Origin: Asticcacaulis sp. SL142
GTDB lineage: Bacteria > Pseudomonadota > Alphaproteobacteria > Caulobacterales > Caulobacteraceae
Reading direction: 5' to 3'
Length of the DNA: 64,000 bases
NCBI RefSeq assembly: GCF_026625745.1
Contig: NZ_CP113061.1
Location: 496,001-560,000, forward strand
Positions 54,654 to 63,628 of this stretch are shown in pieces. Made by a program: the position numbers and the translations under genes. Within the stretch, counting starts at the first letter, position 1, and each line of letters begins with the position of its first letter. The notes under the pieces were generated by a model, which was not told the origin of the DNA, did no database searches, and worked only from the letters and a program-made list of their open reading frames with translations.

Positions 54654-56321
54654 ATGTCCCAACCGTTATCGATCCTCGCACACGCGGGCCGTGCATGGCC
54701 CTTTGAACAGGCCAGGGCGACCCTGATGCGTGTTCTTAAGATGTGTCTGATGGATGCCGGGGATCAGAAACGGGCGCTGGAACTCATTCAGGCGGGCAAA
54801 ACCGATGAAGCGCTCAAAACCTTTGAGGGCTTGGGTCGTGCGGTCATATTTGAAACCGGCTATGGGCCGTCGGGGTTGCCGCATATCGGCACCTTTGGCG
54901 AAGTGGCGCGCACGACCATGGTGCGTCAGGCCTTTGAGGCCCTGACCGATGGCGCATGGCGCACGCGGCTGATTGCGTTTTCGGACGACATGGACGGCTT
55001 GCGTAAGGTGCCGGACGGTATCCCGAATTCTGAGATTTTGCGCGAAGACCTCAATAAGCCCTTGACCGTGGTGCGCGATCCGTTCGGCACGCACCCGAGC
55101 TTTGGGGCGCATAATAATGCCCGTTTGCGCGCTTTCCTTGACGGCTTCGGTTTTGAGTACGAATTCATGTCCTCAACCGAGTGCTACAAAGGTGGGATGT
55201 TCGACGAAAAGCTGCTGCTGGCGCTGGAACGGTTTGACCGGATTCAGGCGGTCATGCTGCCGACGCTCGGGCCGGATCGCCGGGCGACCTATAGCTGCTT
55301 TCTGCCTGTGTCGCCTAAGACCGGAAACGTGCTTCAGGTGCCGACATTAGAGCGCAATGTGACTAAGGGCACGATTGTGTTTGAAGAAGATGGTGAGCGT
55401 TTTGAAATCCCGGTTACCGGCGGTCATGTCAAGATGCAATGGAAGCCTGATTGGGCGATGCGATGGGCGGCCCTTGGGGTTGACTACGAAATGGCCGGTA
55501 AGGACCTGATCGATTCGGTTAAGGTCTCCTCCCAGATATGCAAGGTCCTGGACGGTGTGCCGCCCGAAGGGTTCAATTACGAGCTGTTTCTCGATGAAGC
55601 CGGTCAGAAGATTTCGAAGTCCAAAGGCAACGGTCTGACTATGGAAGACTGGCTGCGCTATGGCGCGCCGGAATCCTTGGCCTATTACATGTTCCAGTCG
55701 CCCAAGTCGGCCAAGAAGCTTTATTTTGACGTCATACCGCGCGCGACGGATGAGTATCTGCAACAGCTCGAGGCTTACCCGAAGCAGGAAGCTGAAAAGC
55801 AGATTGAAAACCCGGTCTGGTACGTTCACCGTCGCGCGGTGCCGCAAAAGGCTATGCCGATCACCTTTGGACTGATGCTTAATTTGGTGTCGGCCGCCAA
55901 TGCGTCAGACAAAGAGACACTGTGGGGTTTCCTGCGCGCCTATATCCCAGGGGCTACGCCGGAGACTGAGCCGCTGCTTGATCGTCTGGCCGGCTATGCA
56001 CTCAACTATTTTGAGGACTTCGTAAAGCCTGCTAAAACCTTCCGTTTGGCGGATGAAAAAGAGCTGGCGGCGCTTAAAGATTTGCGGGCGCGTTTTGTGG
56101 CTCTAGATCCAGAAACGCGCGATGCCGAGATCATTCAGGGGCTTGTCTTTGAGGTTGGAAAAGCGCACGAATTTGAGCCGTTACGGGCATGGTTTCAGGC
56201 GCTGTATGAAGTTCTGCTAGGGCAATCCCAGGGGCCGCGCTTTGGGTCGTTTGTCGCTATTTTCGGGTTAGAGCGCACCATCGCCTTGCTGGATCAGGGC
56301 ATTAACGGCGAGTTGGTATAG
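54654..56321 (+). CDS. lysS: Lysyl-tRNA synthetase, class I
   Basis: A 555-residue Rossmann-fold LysRS of the archaeal/alphaproteobacterial class I, unrelated to the class II enzyme of Escherichia. The HIGH-type motif is [13 protein letters not shown] and the KMSKS-type motif is [16 protein letters not shown]. The C-terminal alpha-helix cage region follows. The start is placed at MSQPLSIL, like the family; ATG at 54636 and TTG at 54612 remain possible because of the tandem repeat. Confidence 0.95.
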   Translation: MSQPLSILAHAGRAWPFEQARATLMRVLKMCLMDAGDQKRALELIQAGKTDEALKTFEGLGRAVIFETGYGPSGLPHIGTFGEVARTTMVRQAFEALTDGAWRTRLIAFSDDMDGLRKVPDGIPNSEILREDLNKPLTVVRDPFGTHPSFGAHNNARLRAFLDGFGFEYEFMSSTECYKGGMFDEKLLLALERFDRIQAVMLPTLGPDRRATYSCFLPVSPKTGNVLQVPTLERNVTKGTIVFEEDGERFEIPVTGGHVKMQWKPDWAMRWAALGVDYEMAGKDLIDSVKVSSQICKVLDGVPPEGFNYELFLDEAGQKISKSKGNGLTMEDWLRYGAPESLAYYMFQSPKSAKKLYFDVIPRATDEYLQQLEAYPKQEAEKQIENPVWYVHRRAVPQKAMPITFGLMLNLVSAANASDKETLWGFLRAYIPGATPETEPLLDRLAGYALNYFEDFVKPAKTFRLADEKELAALKDLRARFVALDPETRDAEIIQGLVFEVGKAHEFEPLRAWFQALYEVLLGQSQGPRFGSFVAIFGLERTIALLDQGINGELV

Positions 56322-56403
56322 AGGTAGTGTGTTTGCGTCGCGTCCGCAGGCTCCGGGTTAGGGCATATTTTTGCGCTACCGCTTTGCTATTTGAGCTCCC
56401 CCC

Positions 56404-57039
56404 TTACTGACTGGCCCAGACGATGCGGGCGATCCAGACGATTTGGGATCGCTCAATTGTCCGGTTGGGAAAGCTTGGGTTTAAGGAGCGGAGTTCCACG
56501 GACAGGCTGGTTTCCCGTACTAGTTCCTTGGCCATGACTTCGCCCTCAGTGGTTTTCACGACCACCCGGTCGCCGCGCCGCAAGGATGAACCGGCATGCG
56601 GATCGACCAGAATCCGGTCTCCATCGCGGTAAAGTGGCAGCATGGAATCGCCTGAGATTTCGAGCGCATAAAGGCCGGTATGGTCTTCGGGGAAGTTGAT
56701 TTCGTCCCAGCCCTGACCCAAGGGGTAGCCCAGATCATCAAACAGGCCGTCGCTTCCGGCCTGCGCCATCCCAATGAGTGGGATACCCTGACCTTTGGAG
56801 CGCCCTTCGGCCAGCAGCGCAAATTCTGAAAACTTTATACCTGTGGCGCTCAGGAGTTTCGACAGGCTCTCGGTAGATGGCCAGCGCGGTCTCGGGGGTT
56901 GCTCGGTCGACAGGCGTTTGGATTTATTGAAGCTGGTGGGGTCAAGACCTGCCATACGCGCAAGGCCAGAGGGCGTCGTCATCATCCTTTCGGCGAGGGC
57001 GTCAATGGCCGCCCAGATATGTGCGTGTGACAATGACAT
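56404..57039 (-). CDS. S24-family (LexA/CI-like) transcriptional regulator
   Basis: A 211-residue regulator. The N-terminal helix-turn-helix (MTTPSGLARMAGLDPTSFNK, about residues 20-39) is followed by a linker and an S24 domain. The putative self-cleavage pair Ala94-Gly95 (MAQAGSDG), the nucleophile Ser132 (ISGDSMLPL) and Lys171 (GEVMAKEL) are all present. It could autocleave like LexA or phage repressors. It has its own promoter inside the end of the upstream gene, flanked by repeated AACCT boxes. The ATG at 57039 has GAGG upstream. It is not the canonical LexA (no winged LexA N-terminus). Confidence 0.88.
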   Translation of the reverse strand: MSLSHAHIWAAIDALAERMMTTPSGLARMAGLDPTSFNKSKRLSTEQPPRPRWPSTESLSKLLSATGIKFSEFALLAEGRSKGQGIPLIGMAQAGSDGLFDDLGYPLGQGWDEINFPEDHTGLYALEISGDSMLPLYRDGDRILVDPHAGSSLRRGDRVVVKTTEGEVMAKELVRETSLSVELRSLNPSFPNRTIERSQIVWIARIVWASQ

Positions 57040-57042
57040 CGG

Positions 57043-57093
57043 TAACCTCAATATGCCGATTTTAGTTTTGAGGTTAGGAATGTCAACCTAAAT
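57043..57093 (-). promoter_or_regulatory. Promoter and three-box operator of the S24 regulator
   Basis: On the minus strand TTGACA (57086-57081) and TAAAAT (57064-57059), 16 bases apart, make a strong sigma70-like promoter. Around it lie AACCTAAAT (57085-57093), an inverted TTGAGGTT (57068-57075) and AACCTCAAT (57044-57052). They overlap the -35 element, the spacer and the ribosome site respectively. A self-repressing layout is inferred. Confidence 0.6.
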
Positions 57094-57540
57094 ATGGGAA
57101 TTTTGTCTCTTAATCGCGATTTTGATGCGAATGGCGGACAAAGTTCCTATCAGTAAGGCCGTAAGCACACCGTACCCCGAAGCGGCCCTGACGGTGTAAT
57201 AAGCCCATTGACTGGCCGCGGAATTGGCTGGTGGCGATGGGTTGGCGTAGGCGATATGCAGGGTCACGATGATGGCCTGGCAAAAGCAGGCCCAGACGGG
57301 CCAGGGGTGCGCAGATTTCCAGGACAACATTATAAAGGCTATCAGACATATAACGTCCAGTGTGATGAGCGTGTAACTTAATCCCGCAGGAAAAAACTGC
57401 TGTGTGACCAGAACCAGACCGCAAGCCGGAAGATATATGGCGCCTCCGGTTCGCTCTTTGTTCGAGCCAAACCCAATCGCCAGACAGCATACCGCCAAGA
57501 TGATAATCGTTCCTAAACGTGCTGAAAAAGTTTCAGGCAT
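57088..57540 (-). CDS. Small integral membrane protein, hypothetical
   Basis: A 150-residue protein with about five hydrophobic segments covering most of its length, starting MPETFSARLGTIIILAVCCL. GSNKERTGGAIYLPACGLVL and the terminal basic RIKIAIKRQ are further features. AAGGGGG before the ATG supports this start. No family is recognised. It lies directly upstream of the S24 gene on the same strand, and its stop codon lies within one of the operator boxes. Confidence 0.75.
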   Translation of the reverse strand: MPETFSARLGTIIILAVCCLAIGFGSNKERTGGAIYLPACGLVLVTQQFFPAGLSYTLITLDVICLIAFIMLSWKSAHPWPVWACFCQAIIVTLHIAYANPSPPANSAASQWAYYTVRAASGYGVLTALLIGTLSAIRIKIAIKRQNSHI

Positions 57541-57608
57541 CGTGTCCCCCTTCACGAATGGCTAAGTTCATCCTGATTCTGGGCATAAGCGCCATATTCA
57601 GGTGTGAT

Positions 57609-58016
57609 TTACCCCTTTAATAAAAAATGACTTTGCAGAGTGGCGATAGGCATCTCTTTATTGTCCTGCCAGGCAATGACGTCGACATTGGCTATCGTGC
57701 GGCCAACCCGGTTCAGTCGCGCACGGGCAAATGTATCCGTAGCCTTGCCACTGCGCAGATACTGCACGGTGACATTGATGGGCTTAGGCATGTGCGTGAA
57801 ATTTTCACTGAACGCCAGTTGCGCCATGGCCGTCATTTCCATGAAGGCACCAATTACACCGCCGTGCAGGGCTGGCAAAACAGGGTTGCCAATAAGCCGA
57901 TCTTCATAGGGCAGTTTTAGCGTCAGCTCGTTTCCGGCCAGTTCCATCTTAACGCCTAAAAATCGGGCGAAAGGTATCTGCTCCAGTATGTTTTCAGGCA
58001 GATCGCGATGGCTCAT
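57609..58016 (-). CDS. PaaI-family hotdog thioesterase
   Basis: A 135-residue hotdog-fold protein: IPFARFLGVKMEL, NPVLPALHGGVIGAFMEMTA (with the HGG of the active site) and KPINVTVQYLRSGKATD. It probably hydrolyses acyl-CoA thioesters. It overlaps the upstream paralogue by four bases (ATGA), so both are made from one mRNA. Confidence 0.88.
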   Translation of the reverse strand: MSHRDLPENILEQIPFARFLGVKMELAGNELTLKLPYEDRLIGNPVLPALHGGVIGAFMEMTAMAQLAFSENFTHMPKPINVTVQYLRSGKATDTFARARLNRVGRTIANVDVIAWQDNKEMPIATLQSHFLLKG

Positions 58017-58474
58017 GATCTCTGCCCTTTAGGGGAGTTAGACGTGATGACAAAGGCAGCCTGAGCGGCGGCTACCGGATCATCTATGGTCTCATCATAG
58101 GCAAAGGCGCGCACGAACCCCATGGTGCGCGTCAGTTTGTAGCATTTCGCGGTTACGATCATATCTTTACCCGGTTTGGCTGCACGCATGTAGTCGATGC
58201 GCAGATCCAGCGTGGCTATGGGTTTAAATTCATTGAGACTGTCCCAGACGGCCATGCCGCAGCCATGATCCAGCATGGCCGTTAAGGCGCCACCGGCCAG
58301 AACGCCCGATTCGGGGTCGCCGATGAGATCAGCACGATAGGGCAGGCCCATACTGACCCCGTCTGACGATTTACCCGCATAATAGGCCCCCAAAGCGCGC
58401 ATATAGGGCGTGCTGTCCACTATGCTGGCGAACATATCTGAAAAAGATGAGGGTTGATCTTCCTGTGGGGGCAT
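58013..58474 (-). CDS. PaaI-family hotdog thioesterase, first of a pair
   Basis: A 153-residue hotdog-fold protein: YMRALGAYYAG, GDPESGVLAGGALTAMLDHG (Gly-Gly with Asp instead of the HGG histidine) and TLDLRIDYMRAAKPGKDMI. It lacks the HGG histidine of its downstream partner. The two may work as a heteromer or differ in substrate. The start MPPQEDQPS is chosen from the hotdog core spacing; the frame is open further upstream through the operator. The TTGACGTTAAGGTCAA element lies 51 bases upstream. Confidence 0.85.
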   Translation of the reverse strand: MPPQEDQPSSFSDMFASIVDSTPYMRALGAYYAGKSSDGVSMGLPYRADLIGDPESGVLAGGALTAMLDHGCGMAVWDSLNEFKPIATLDLRIDYMRAAKPGKDMIVTAKCYKLTRTMGFVRAFAYDETIDDPVAAAQAAFVITSNSPKGQRS

Positions 58475-58524
58475 GAGCTGACCTGGAATGAGCCAATAGG
58501 CGTTTATATGAATTCTGAGCGATG

Positions 58525-58540
58525 TTGACGTTAAGGTCAA
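58525..58540 (-). promoter_or_regulatory. Candidate LiuR-like operator of the thioesterase pair
   Basis: On the minus strand TTGACCTTAACGTCAA differs by one base from the perfect palindrome at 54462-54477. It is positioned 51-66 bases before the first thioesterase start. The same regulator probably reads both. Confidence 0.6.
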
Positions 58541-58639
58541 ACATAAGCGCGCTTGATTTGATAAAAAGACTTGCCAAACCCAATCTGGCGGCTGTTAAAG
58601 GCCGATCGTGTCATATGTATCCATGAAGGTAAAAAGGGT

Positions 58640-59365
58640 ATGTCTCAGGAACTGGAAAGCATCGCCGCCGATCAATCGGCCTTAGTCCTGTTTTCCGGCG
58701 GTCAGGACTCAACAGCCTGTCTGGCGTGGGCCTTGACGCATTTTGCCCGCGTTGAGACCGTTGGCTTCGATTACGGGCAGCGTCATGATATCGAAATGAC
58801 CACGCGGCTGAATGTTCTTAATAAAATCCGTGATGTTTTTCCGGCGGCCAGTCGTTTGGGTGAAGACCATGTGGTTGATCTTAAGGGCTTTGGGGCCGTG
58901 GCCGAATCGTCGCTGACGCGGGTACAGGAAATCAAAATGTCAGCGCGCGGACTGCCCAATTCCTTCGTACCGGGGCGTAATCTGGTGTTCTTTGTTTATG
59001 CTGCGGCGGTGGCGGACCGACGCGGGATTGACCATCTGGTCGGGGGTATGTGTGAGACGGATTTCTCCGGTTATCCTGACTGCCGCAAAAATACGCTGGA
59101 GGCGATGGAAAACGTGCTCAATCTGGGTATTGAACGGCCCTACCGCATCGATACGCCGCTGATGTATCTCACCAAGGCGCAGACCTGGGCCATGACGCAC
59201 GATCTGGGCGGTGATGTGCTTGTCGATCTGGTGCTGGAAGAAACCCATACCTGCTATCTGGGGGAGCGTGGTGAGCGCCACGCCTGGGGCTATGGCTGCG
59301 GCACCTGTCCGGCGTGCGAACTGCGAGCGACGGGCTTTGAGCAATGGCGATCCGGCCATGTATAG
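58640..59365 (+). CDS. queC: 7-cyano-7-deazaguanine synthase
   Basis: A 241-residue ATP-dependent enzyme converting 7-carboxy-7-deazaguanine to preQ0 for queuosine. The P-loop-like [26 protein letters not shown] and the zinc site CGTCPAC with an upstream Cys are intact. The ATG at 58640 follows AAAGGG. It overlaps queE by eight bases. queD and the GTP cyclohydrolase of the pathway are not nearby. Confidence 0.96.
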   Translation: MSQELESIAADQSALVLFSGGQDSTACLAWALTHFARVETVGFDYGQRHDIEMTTRLNVLNKIRDVFPAASRLGEDHVVDLKGFGAVAESSLTRVQEIKMSARGLPNSFVPGRNLVFFVYAAAVADRRGIDHLVGGMCETDFSGYPDCRKNTLEAMENVLNLGIERPYRIDTPLMYLTKAQTWAMTHDLGGDVLVDLVLEETHTCYLGERGERHAWGYGCGTCPACELRATGFEQWRSGHV

Positions 59366-60005
59366 CTTCAAGGAAATATTCCTGACGCTACAGGGCGAGG
59401 GCGGTCAGGCCGGGCGGGTGGCGGTGTTTGCGCGCTTTGCCGGCTGCAACCTGTGGAGCGGTCGTGAAGAGGATCGCCACAAAGCGCTGTGTAATTTTTG
59501 CGATACAGATTTCATAGGGACTGGCGGCGAGGGCGGCGGTAAATTTACGACCGCGGCTGATGTCGTCGAGGCGCTGGACCGGTTTTGGGGGGATTTGCCA
59601 CGGTCGGAGAAGTCCGTGGTGTTTACGGGCGGAGAGCCACTGCTGCAACTGGATGCGGCCTTAGTTTCCGCAGTCAAAGCCGCGGGATATTTTATTGCGG
59701 TGGAATCTAACGGTACGATCGTCGCACCCAACGGCATCGACTGGTTGTGCATAAGTCCTAAGGCGCAAAATGCCCTGAAACAAATGTCAGGGCAGGAACT
59801 GAAACTGGTTTACCCGCAGGCGGGCGTCGATCCGGAAGATTTTTCGGGGTTAGATTTTGAGCGCTTTTACCTGCAACCCAAAGATAATTTGGGGGCCGAC
59901 AAGGCTGAGCAAATGGCTAATACGCAGGCTGTGATCGCCTATTGCCTGAAGCATCCTAAGTGGCGGCTTAGCCTTCAAACCCATAAAATGACGGGTATCC
60001 GATAA
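59358..60005 (+). CDS. queE: 7-carboxy-7-deazaguanine synthase (radical SAM)
   Basis: A 215-residue radical SAM enzyme producing CDG from carboxytetrahydropterin. The cluster motif is C-x14-C-x2-C (GCNLWSG to LCNFCDTDF) instead of Cx3Cx2C, a known QueE variant. [11 protein letters not shown] and ESNGTI bind SAM. The ATG lies inside the end of queC, so the two are translationally coupled. Confidence 0.95.
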   Translation: MYSFKEIFLTLQGEGGQAGRVAVFARFAGCNLWSGREEDRHKALCNFCDTDFIGTGGEGGGKFTTAADVVEALDRFWGDLPRSEKSVVFTGGEPLLQLDAALVSAVKAAGYFIAVESNGTIVAPNGIDWLCISPKAQNALKQMSGQELKLVYPQAGVDPEDFSGLDFERFYLQPKDNLGADKAEQMANTQAVIAYCLKHPKWRLSLQTHKMTGIR

Positions 60006-60008
60006 CCT

Positions 60009-60467
60009 TTAAGGGCGATTGAGTTGCAAATCTGCCGTTGGGGCGGCACAGCCCTGCATGACCTTACCCTTATAGGTGACCTGAGCGGTCAAGGGGTAGG
60101 CGCGGTCGCTCATGCCGTCCGAGCAAGTTGCTGCGGTCAAGGTCATCGTCAGTTCATCATGGCGCAGTTCAGCCGTATCCGCCATGACTGTGAAGGGGGC
60201 GGCGGATAGAGTGATTTCGGCTTCATCCGGACGTTTGAAAACAATACCCGAAGGGGAGGCCGTGACGCTCCAAAACGGTTCGGTGCCCAGAAGGGTCAAG
60301 GGCTGGTCAAGGTCGACGCCATTTAGGCTGTGGGCCGGTAGCGCGCTGACCTTAGCGGGCGCTGATGCCGGTTCAGAATTGTCTTCCGCAGGCGCGGTGT
60401 CGGTACTGGCGGGTGAGCAGGCGGTCAAACATATGAGAGCGATGGCTAAGTAACCCATATGTCGCAT
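60009..60467 (-). CDS. Lipoprotein of the COG3650-like type
   Basis: A 152-residue lipoprotein with lipobox LTAC (Cys16) and an Ala/Pro/Ser linker. The domain carries GTEPFWSVTASPSGIVF (the GTEPFW motif of COG3650) and a later pair of Cys residues (AATCSDGMSDRAYPL and MQGCAAP). Location is periplasmic or outer-membrane; function unknown. It converges with queE. Confidence 0.78.
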   Translation of the reverse strand: MRHMGYLAIALICLTACSPASTDTAPAEDNSEPASAPAKVSALPAHSLNGVDLDQPLTLLGTEPFWSVTASPSGIVFKRPDEAEITLSAAPFTVMADTAELRHDELTMTLTAATCSDGMSDRAYPLTAQVTYKGKVMQGCAAPTADLQLNRP

Positions 60468-60470
60468 GGC

Positions 60471-60707
60471 CTAATCCTCGTCTTTGTCTTTTTTCTTTTT
60501 GTCTTTTTTCTCGTCGTCGCCATCCGGGATAACGGCTCCTACGACCGCGCCGGTGGTTTTGACGGCAGCGCCCGTAACCCCTACCGCCGTGCCGACGACG
60601 GCACCGGTTACCGCAACGGCGACACAGCCCTGAAGCAACAGGGCTGTGCCAACTAAGAGAATGAAACCCGCAGGTTTCAGGACTGGTTTAATCCCAAGTT
60701 CTATCAT
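60471..60707 (-). CDS. Small lipoprotein with Gly/Val-rich core and Lys/Asp tail
   Basis: A 78-residue protein with the signal LLLQGC (Cys28). A Gly/Val/Ala-rich stretch (VTGAVVGTAVGVTGAAVKTT) follows, then a tail dominated by Lys and Asp. The glycine-rich segment recalls small outer-membrane 'glycine zipper' lipoproteins. Its end is 3 bases upstream of the COG3650-like gene, and its start overlaps the pirin stop by four bases. Confidence 0.65.
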   Translation of the reverse strand: MIELGIKPVLKPAGFILLVGTALLLQGCVAVAVTGAVVGTAVGVTGAAVKTTGAVVGAVIPDGDDEKKDKKKKDKDED

Positions 60708-61402
60708 TGAGCGTCCATCAAAAGGATTTCCGCATCCTCCAGCGCCTCAATCGTCAGGACAGCTTCATCCTTGATTGCAGCGCCGTCACGCGGGCCAAGT
60801 TCGAGTCCATTTAACTTAACACGTCCTTGCGCCAATACCAGATAGATATGTCGACCAGCTTCGGTCGCGTAGGTTTCGGTTTGACCTTTGAGCAGGGTGG
60901 CCCCCAGCAAGCGGGCCGGGGTTTGAATTTTCAACGTATCGGTATCGGTTTCAAAACCAGACGCCAGGGTTACGAACTTACCCGACCGGTCGCCTTTGGG
61001 GAACGGCTTGGCACCCCAGCGCGGGGCAATGCCGCGCTTATCCGGCATAACCCAGATCTGGAAAATCTCAGTGGTTTCCGGCTCCAGATTGTACTCCGCA
61101 TGACGAATACCCGTGCCGGCCGACATTACTTGCACATCGCCAGCTTCGGTGCGGCCGGTGTTGCCGAGGTTGTCCTGATGGGTGATGGCGCCCTTGCGGA
61201 CATAGGTGATGATTTCCATATCACTATGGGGATGAGGCGGGAAACCTGATTTGGAATCAATGACATCATCATTCCAGACACGGATTGACCCCCAACCCAT
61301 ATTGTTCGGATCATGATAGCTTGCGAATGAAAAGTGATGGCGCGTATCGAGCCAGCCGTGGTTTTCATGGAAGAGTTTTTCAAAGGGGCGATGCTGTATC
61401 AT
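60704..61402 (-). CDS. Pirin family protein
   Basis: A 232-residue bicupin. MIQHRPFEKLFHENHGWLDT, then FPPHPHSDMEIITYVRKGAI, with the metal-binding His residues of cupin 1, then AGTGIRHAEYNLEPE. Pirins act as quercetinases or redox-linked regulators; which one applies here is unknown. The ATG is preceded by AAGGAG, and a GC hairpin (AAGGGC-6-GCCCTT) lies just upstream at 61415-61432, where it could affect translation. Confidence 0.92.
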   Translation of the reverse strand: MIQHRPFEKLFHENHGWLDTRHHFSFASYHDPNNMGWGSIRVWNDDVIDSKSGFPPHPHSDMEIITYVRKGAITHQDNLGNTGRTEAGDVQVMSAGTGIRHAEYNLEPETTEIFQIWVMPDKRGIAPRWGAKPFPKGDRSGKFVTLASGFETDTDTLKIQTPARLLGATLLKGQTETYATEAGRHIYLVLAQGRVKLNGLELGPRDGAAIKDEAVLTIEALEDAEILLMDAQ

Positions 61403-61580
61403 GGTAATCTCCTTAAGGGCTTTGGAGCCCTTCATCGATTGAAGTTGTCACCAATATAGCGATATCGTTCGTCCCTAAAAGCCATGGGATTGCGCATGCT
61501 GTGTTGCAAAATATGCAACTCTATTTTTATATGGTCGCTCTTTCTGATCCATCAAATGATTTCATTGATGGGAAAATGCT

Positions 61581-62681
61581 CTATCCCAACTTGAATACAC
61601 TGCCGCCGGTTTGCCCGCGGTGCCGCAACCAGGCGTCCAGCAGCGTGCAGGCCATCATGGCTTCGGCCACCGGCACGGCACGGATGCCGACGCAGGGGTC
61701 GTGGCGGCCCTTGGTGCGGATATCGACCTCATGCCCGTCTATATCGATCGATTTGCGTTCGGTCAGGATCGAAGAGGTCGGCTTAAGCGCGATACGGGCA
61801 ATGATTGTCTGGCCCGAAGATATGCCGCCCAGTATGCCGCCCGCATTGTTGGACAGAAACTCCGGCTGCCCGTCATGGATGCGCATCTCATCAGCATTGT
61901 CTTCGCCCGAAAGCGTGGCGGCGTTAAAGCCTTCGCCAATCTCAACGCCCTTAACGGCGTTGATTGACATCAGATTGGCCGCCAGATCGGAATCGAGTTT
62001 GCCGTAAATAGGTGCGCCCCAACCCGCAGGTACGCCTTCGGCCTGAACCTCTACGACCGCGCCAATACTGGAGCCCGCTTTGCGAATGTCATCGAGGTAA
62101 TCCTCGAACGCTTTGACCGTTGAAGCATCGGGCGAAAAGAACGGGTTCTGATCAACCTGAGCCCAGTCCCACTGGTCGCGGTTGATCTTATGAACGCCTA
62201 ACTGCACCAGAGCGGCGCGGATTTTTATGTCCGAAAATTGCGTTTGCAAGACCTTAAGGGCAACCGCACCAGCGGCCACGCGGGCGGCGGTTTCACGAGC
62301 TGAGGACCGGCCGCCGCCGCGGTAGTCGCGGATGCCGTATTTGGCGAAATAGGTATAATCAGCGTGTCCCGGCCGGAACTGCTTAGCGATGTCGCCATAG
62401 TCTTTTGAGCGCTGATCGGTGTTTTCGATCATGATCGAAATCGGGGTGCCTGTGGTCTTGCCCTCGAAAACGCCGGACAGAATTTTGGCTTCGTCGGCTT
62501 CACGGCGCTGGGTCACAAAGCGCGATCCGCCGGGTTTGCGCCGATCCAGCGCCCATTGCAGGTCAGCTTCGGTGAGTGAGACGCCGGGAGGGCAGCCGTC
62601 GATGACACAGCCCAAGGCCGGGCCATGGCTTTCGCCCCAGGTAGTGACACGGTAAAGGTGGCCAAAGCTATTGTGCGACAT
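61581..62681 (-). CDS. aroC: Chorismate synthase
   Basis: A 366-residue FMN-dependent enzyme producing chorismate. [50 protein letters not shown] and SEISSGQ-like [13 protein letters not shown] are diagnostic. Length is normal. It is monocistronic by spacing. Confidence 0.97.
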   Translation of the reverse strand: MSHNSFGHLYRVTTWGESHGPALGCVIDGCPPGVSLTEADLQWALDRRKPGGSRFVTQRREADEAKILSGVFEGKTTGTPISIMIENTDQRSKDYGDIAKQFRPGHADYTYFAKYGIRDYRGGGRSSARETAARVAAGAVALKVLQTQFSDIKIRAALVQLGVHKINRDQWDWAQVDQNPFFSPDASTVKAFEDYLDDIRKAGSSIGAVVEVQAEGVPAGWGAPIYGKLDSDLAANLMSINAVKGVEIGEGFNAATLSGEDNADEMRIHDGQPEFLSNNAGGILGGISSGQTIIARIALKPTSSILTERKSIDIDGHEVDIRTKGRHDPCVGIRAVPVAEAMMACTLLDAWLRHRGQTGGSVFKLG

Positions 62682-62771
62682 GGTATCTGGTGTTCACTGT
62701 AAAGGTGGCACGATAAAGGTGGGTTTCGCTTAAACCAGATTGATTTGACGTGCAAATTTTAATCGGGAGGG

Positions 62772-63515
62772 TTAACCCCAGCGCGCATTGAAACGGGTCA
62801 AAAGGTTGGCCGCATTATAGCCCGTAACCGCTTTTGCCATGAGGCGTAGGTGCAGGTCTCCGGCTTTGAAGCCCGCTCTGGCGGGAAGTCCGGCACCTGG
62901 CAGTTTTAGACTGGAGCCGCTCTTAACGGGGCCTTGAAGGGTGATGGACCGCGTACCGCTCGGCGTTTCAACCATAGTCTGGCCGCCATTTTTCAGAATA
63001 TCAGGCGTGACATCAACCGTCATCCAAATGTCATTGCCGGCGATAGTAATACGCTCATCCAGAATGATTTTAATTTGAAAGTTATGTGTGTGGGCGGGCT
63101 GCCCCTGAGCCGGACACAATTGGCCATCCTTAAGTTCTAAAACCTCATCGTGTCGCAGGCCTTTGGGAAGGCATAAGGATACGCGGCGCAGGTGGCTTAG
63201 GGACTGAACGGTCTGATCCTGTTCGATAATGTCAAAGGTGACCGGAATTTCGCAAACGCTCTCACCACCATGGATAGCTTGATGGGGTGTGATAACTAAA
63301 TCTGTCACGGCGGGGCTGTGGTGGGCGACTGGTGCGGGCAAGGAAGGCTCAAGCAGTAGGTCGCGGGCGACGATCAGCAGGCGCAGCAGAGCATCCGATG
63401 TCGGGTTGATGTCCGGGTGAACATCTTTTACACGGCTGCGAAACGCCGCTTTGATGCGGGCCTCATCAATCGGATCGCAAAGCCCCAGAATTTTGAGCGC
63501 GTCGGTTCTGTTCAT
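62772..63515 (-). CDS. DnaJ-domain protein (CbpA/DnaJ C-terminal type)
   Basis: A 247-residue protein. A J-domain at residues about 2-62 has HPD in VKDVHPDINP. It is followed without zinc-finger repeats by a DnaJ C-terminal substrate-binding domain. The latter includes DLVITPHQAIHGGESVCEIP and LPKGLRHDEVLELKDGQ, ending in a basic tail. It is a type II-like co-chaperone of DnaK. The J-domain is short and the linker brief, unlike CbpA. Confidence 0.82.
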   Translation of the reverse strand: MNRTDALKILGLCDPIDEARIKAAFRSRVKDVHPDINPTSDALLRLLIVARDLLLEPSLPAPVAHHSPAVTDLVITPHQAIHGGESVCEIPVTFDIIEQDQTVQSLSHLRRVSLCLPKGLRHDEVLELKDGQLCPAQGQPAHTHNFQIKIILDERITIAGNDIWMTVDVTPDILKNGGQTMVETPSGTRSITLQGPVKSGSSLKLPGAGLPARAGFKAGDLHLRLMAKAVTGYNAANLLTRFNARWG

Positions 63516-63628
63516 TCTGAAAAGAGCCACTAAATTGGATTAGCCAGTTTTAGGCAACCGGTCTAAGACACACCAAAAGCGTCAAAATGCGGTTAATGCA
63601 CCGTTAGCTATATATAATGGAGATGGTC

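Noticed and set aside
61501-62007. 168-codon plus-strand frame near pirin/aroC
   Set aside because: Most of it is antisense to aroC; its Cys/Ser/Pro-rich translation looks random and there is no ribosome site.
63593-63607. TTAA-N7-TTAG before pdxH, near-match to the CtrA box
   Set aside because: Only one imperfect site, and AT-rich intergenic sequence produces such matches easily; not enough to claim cell-cycle control.
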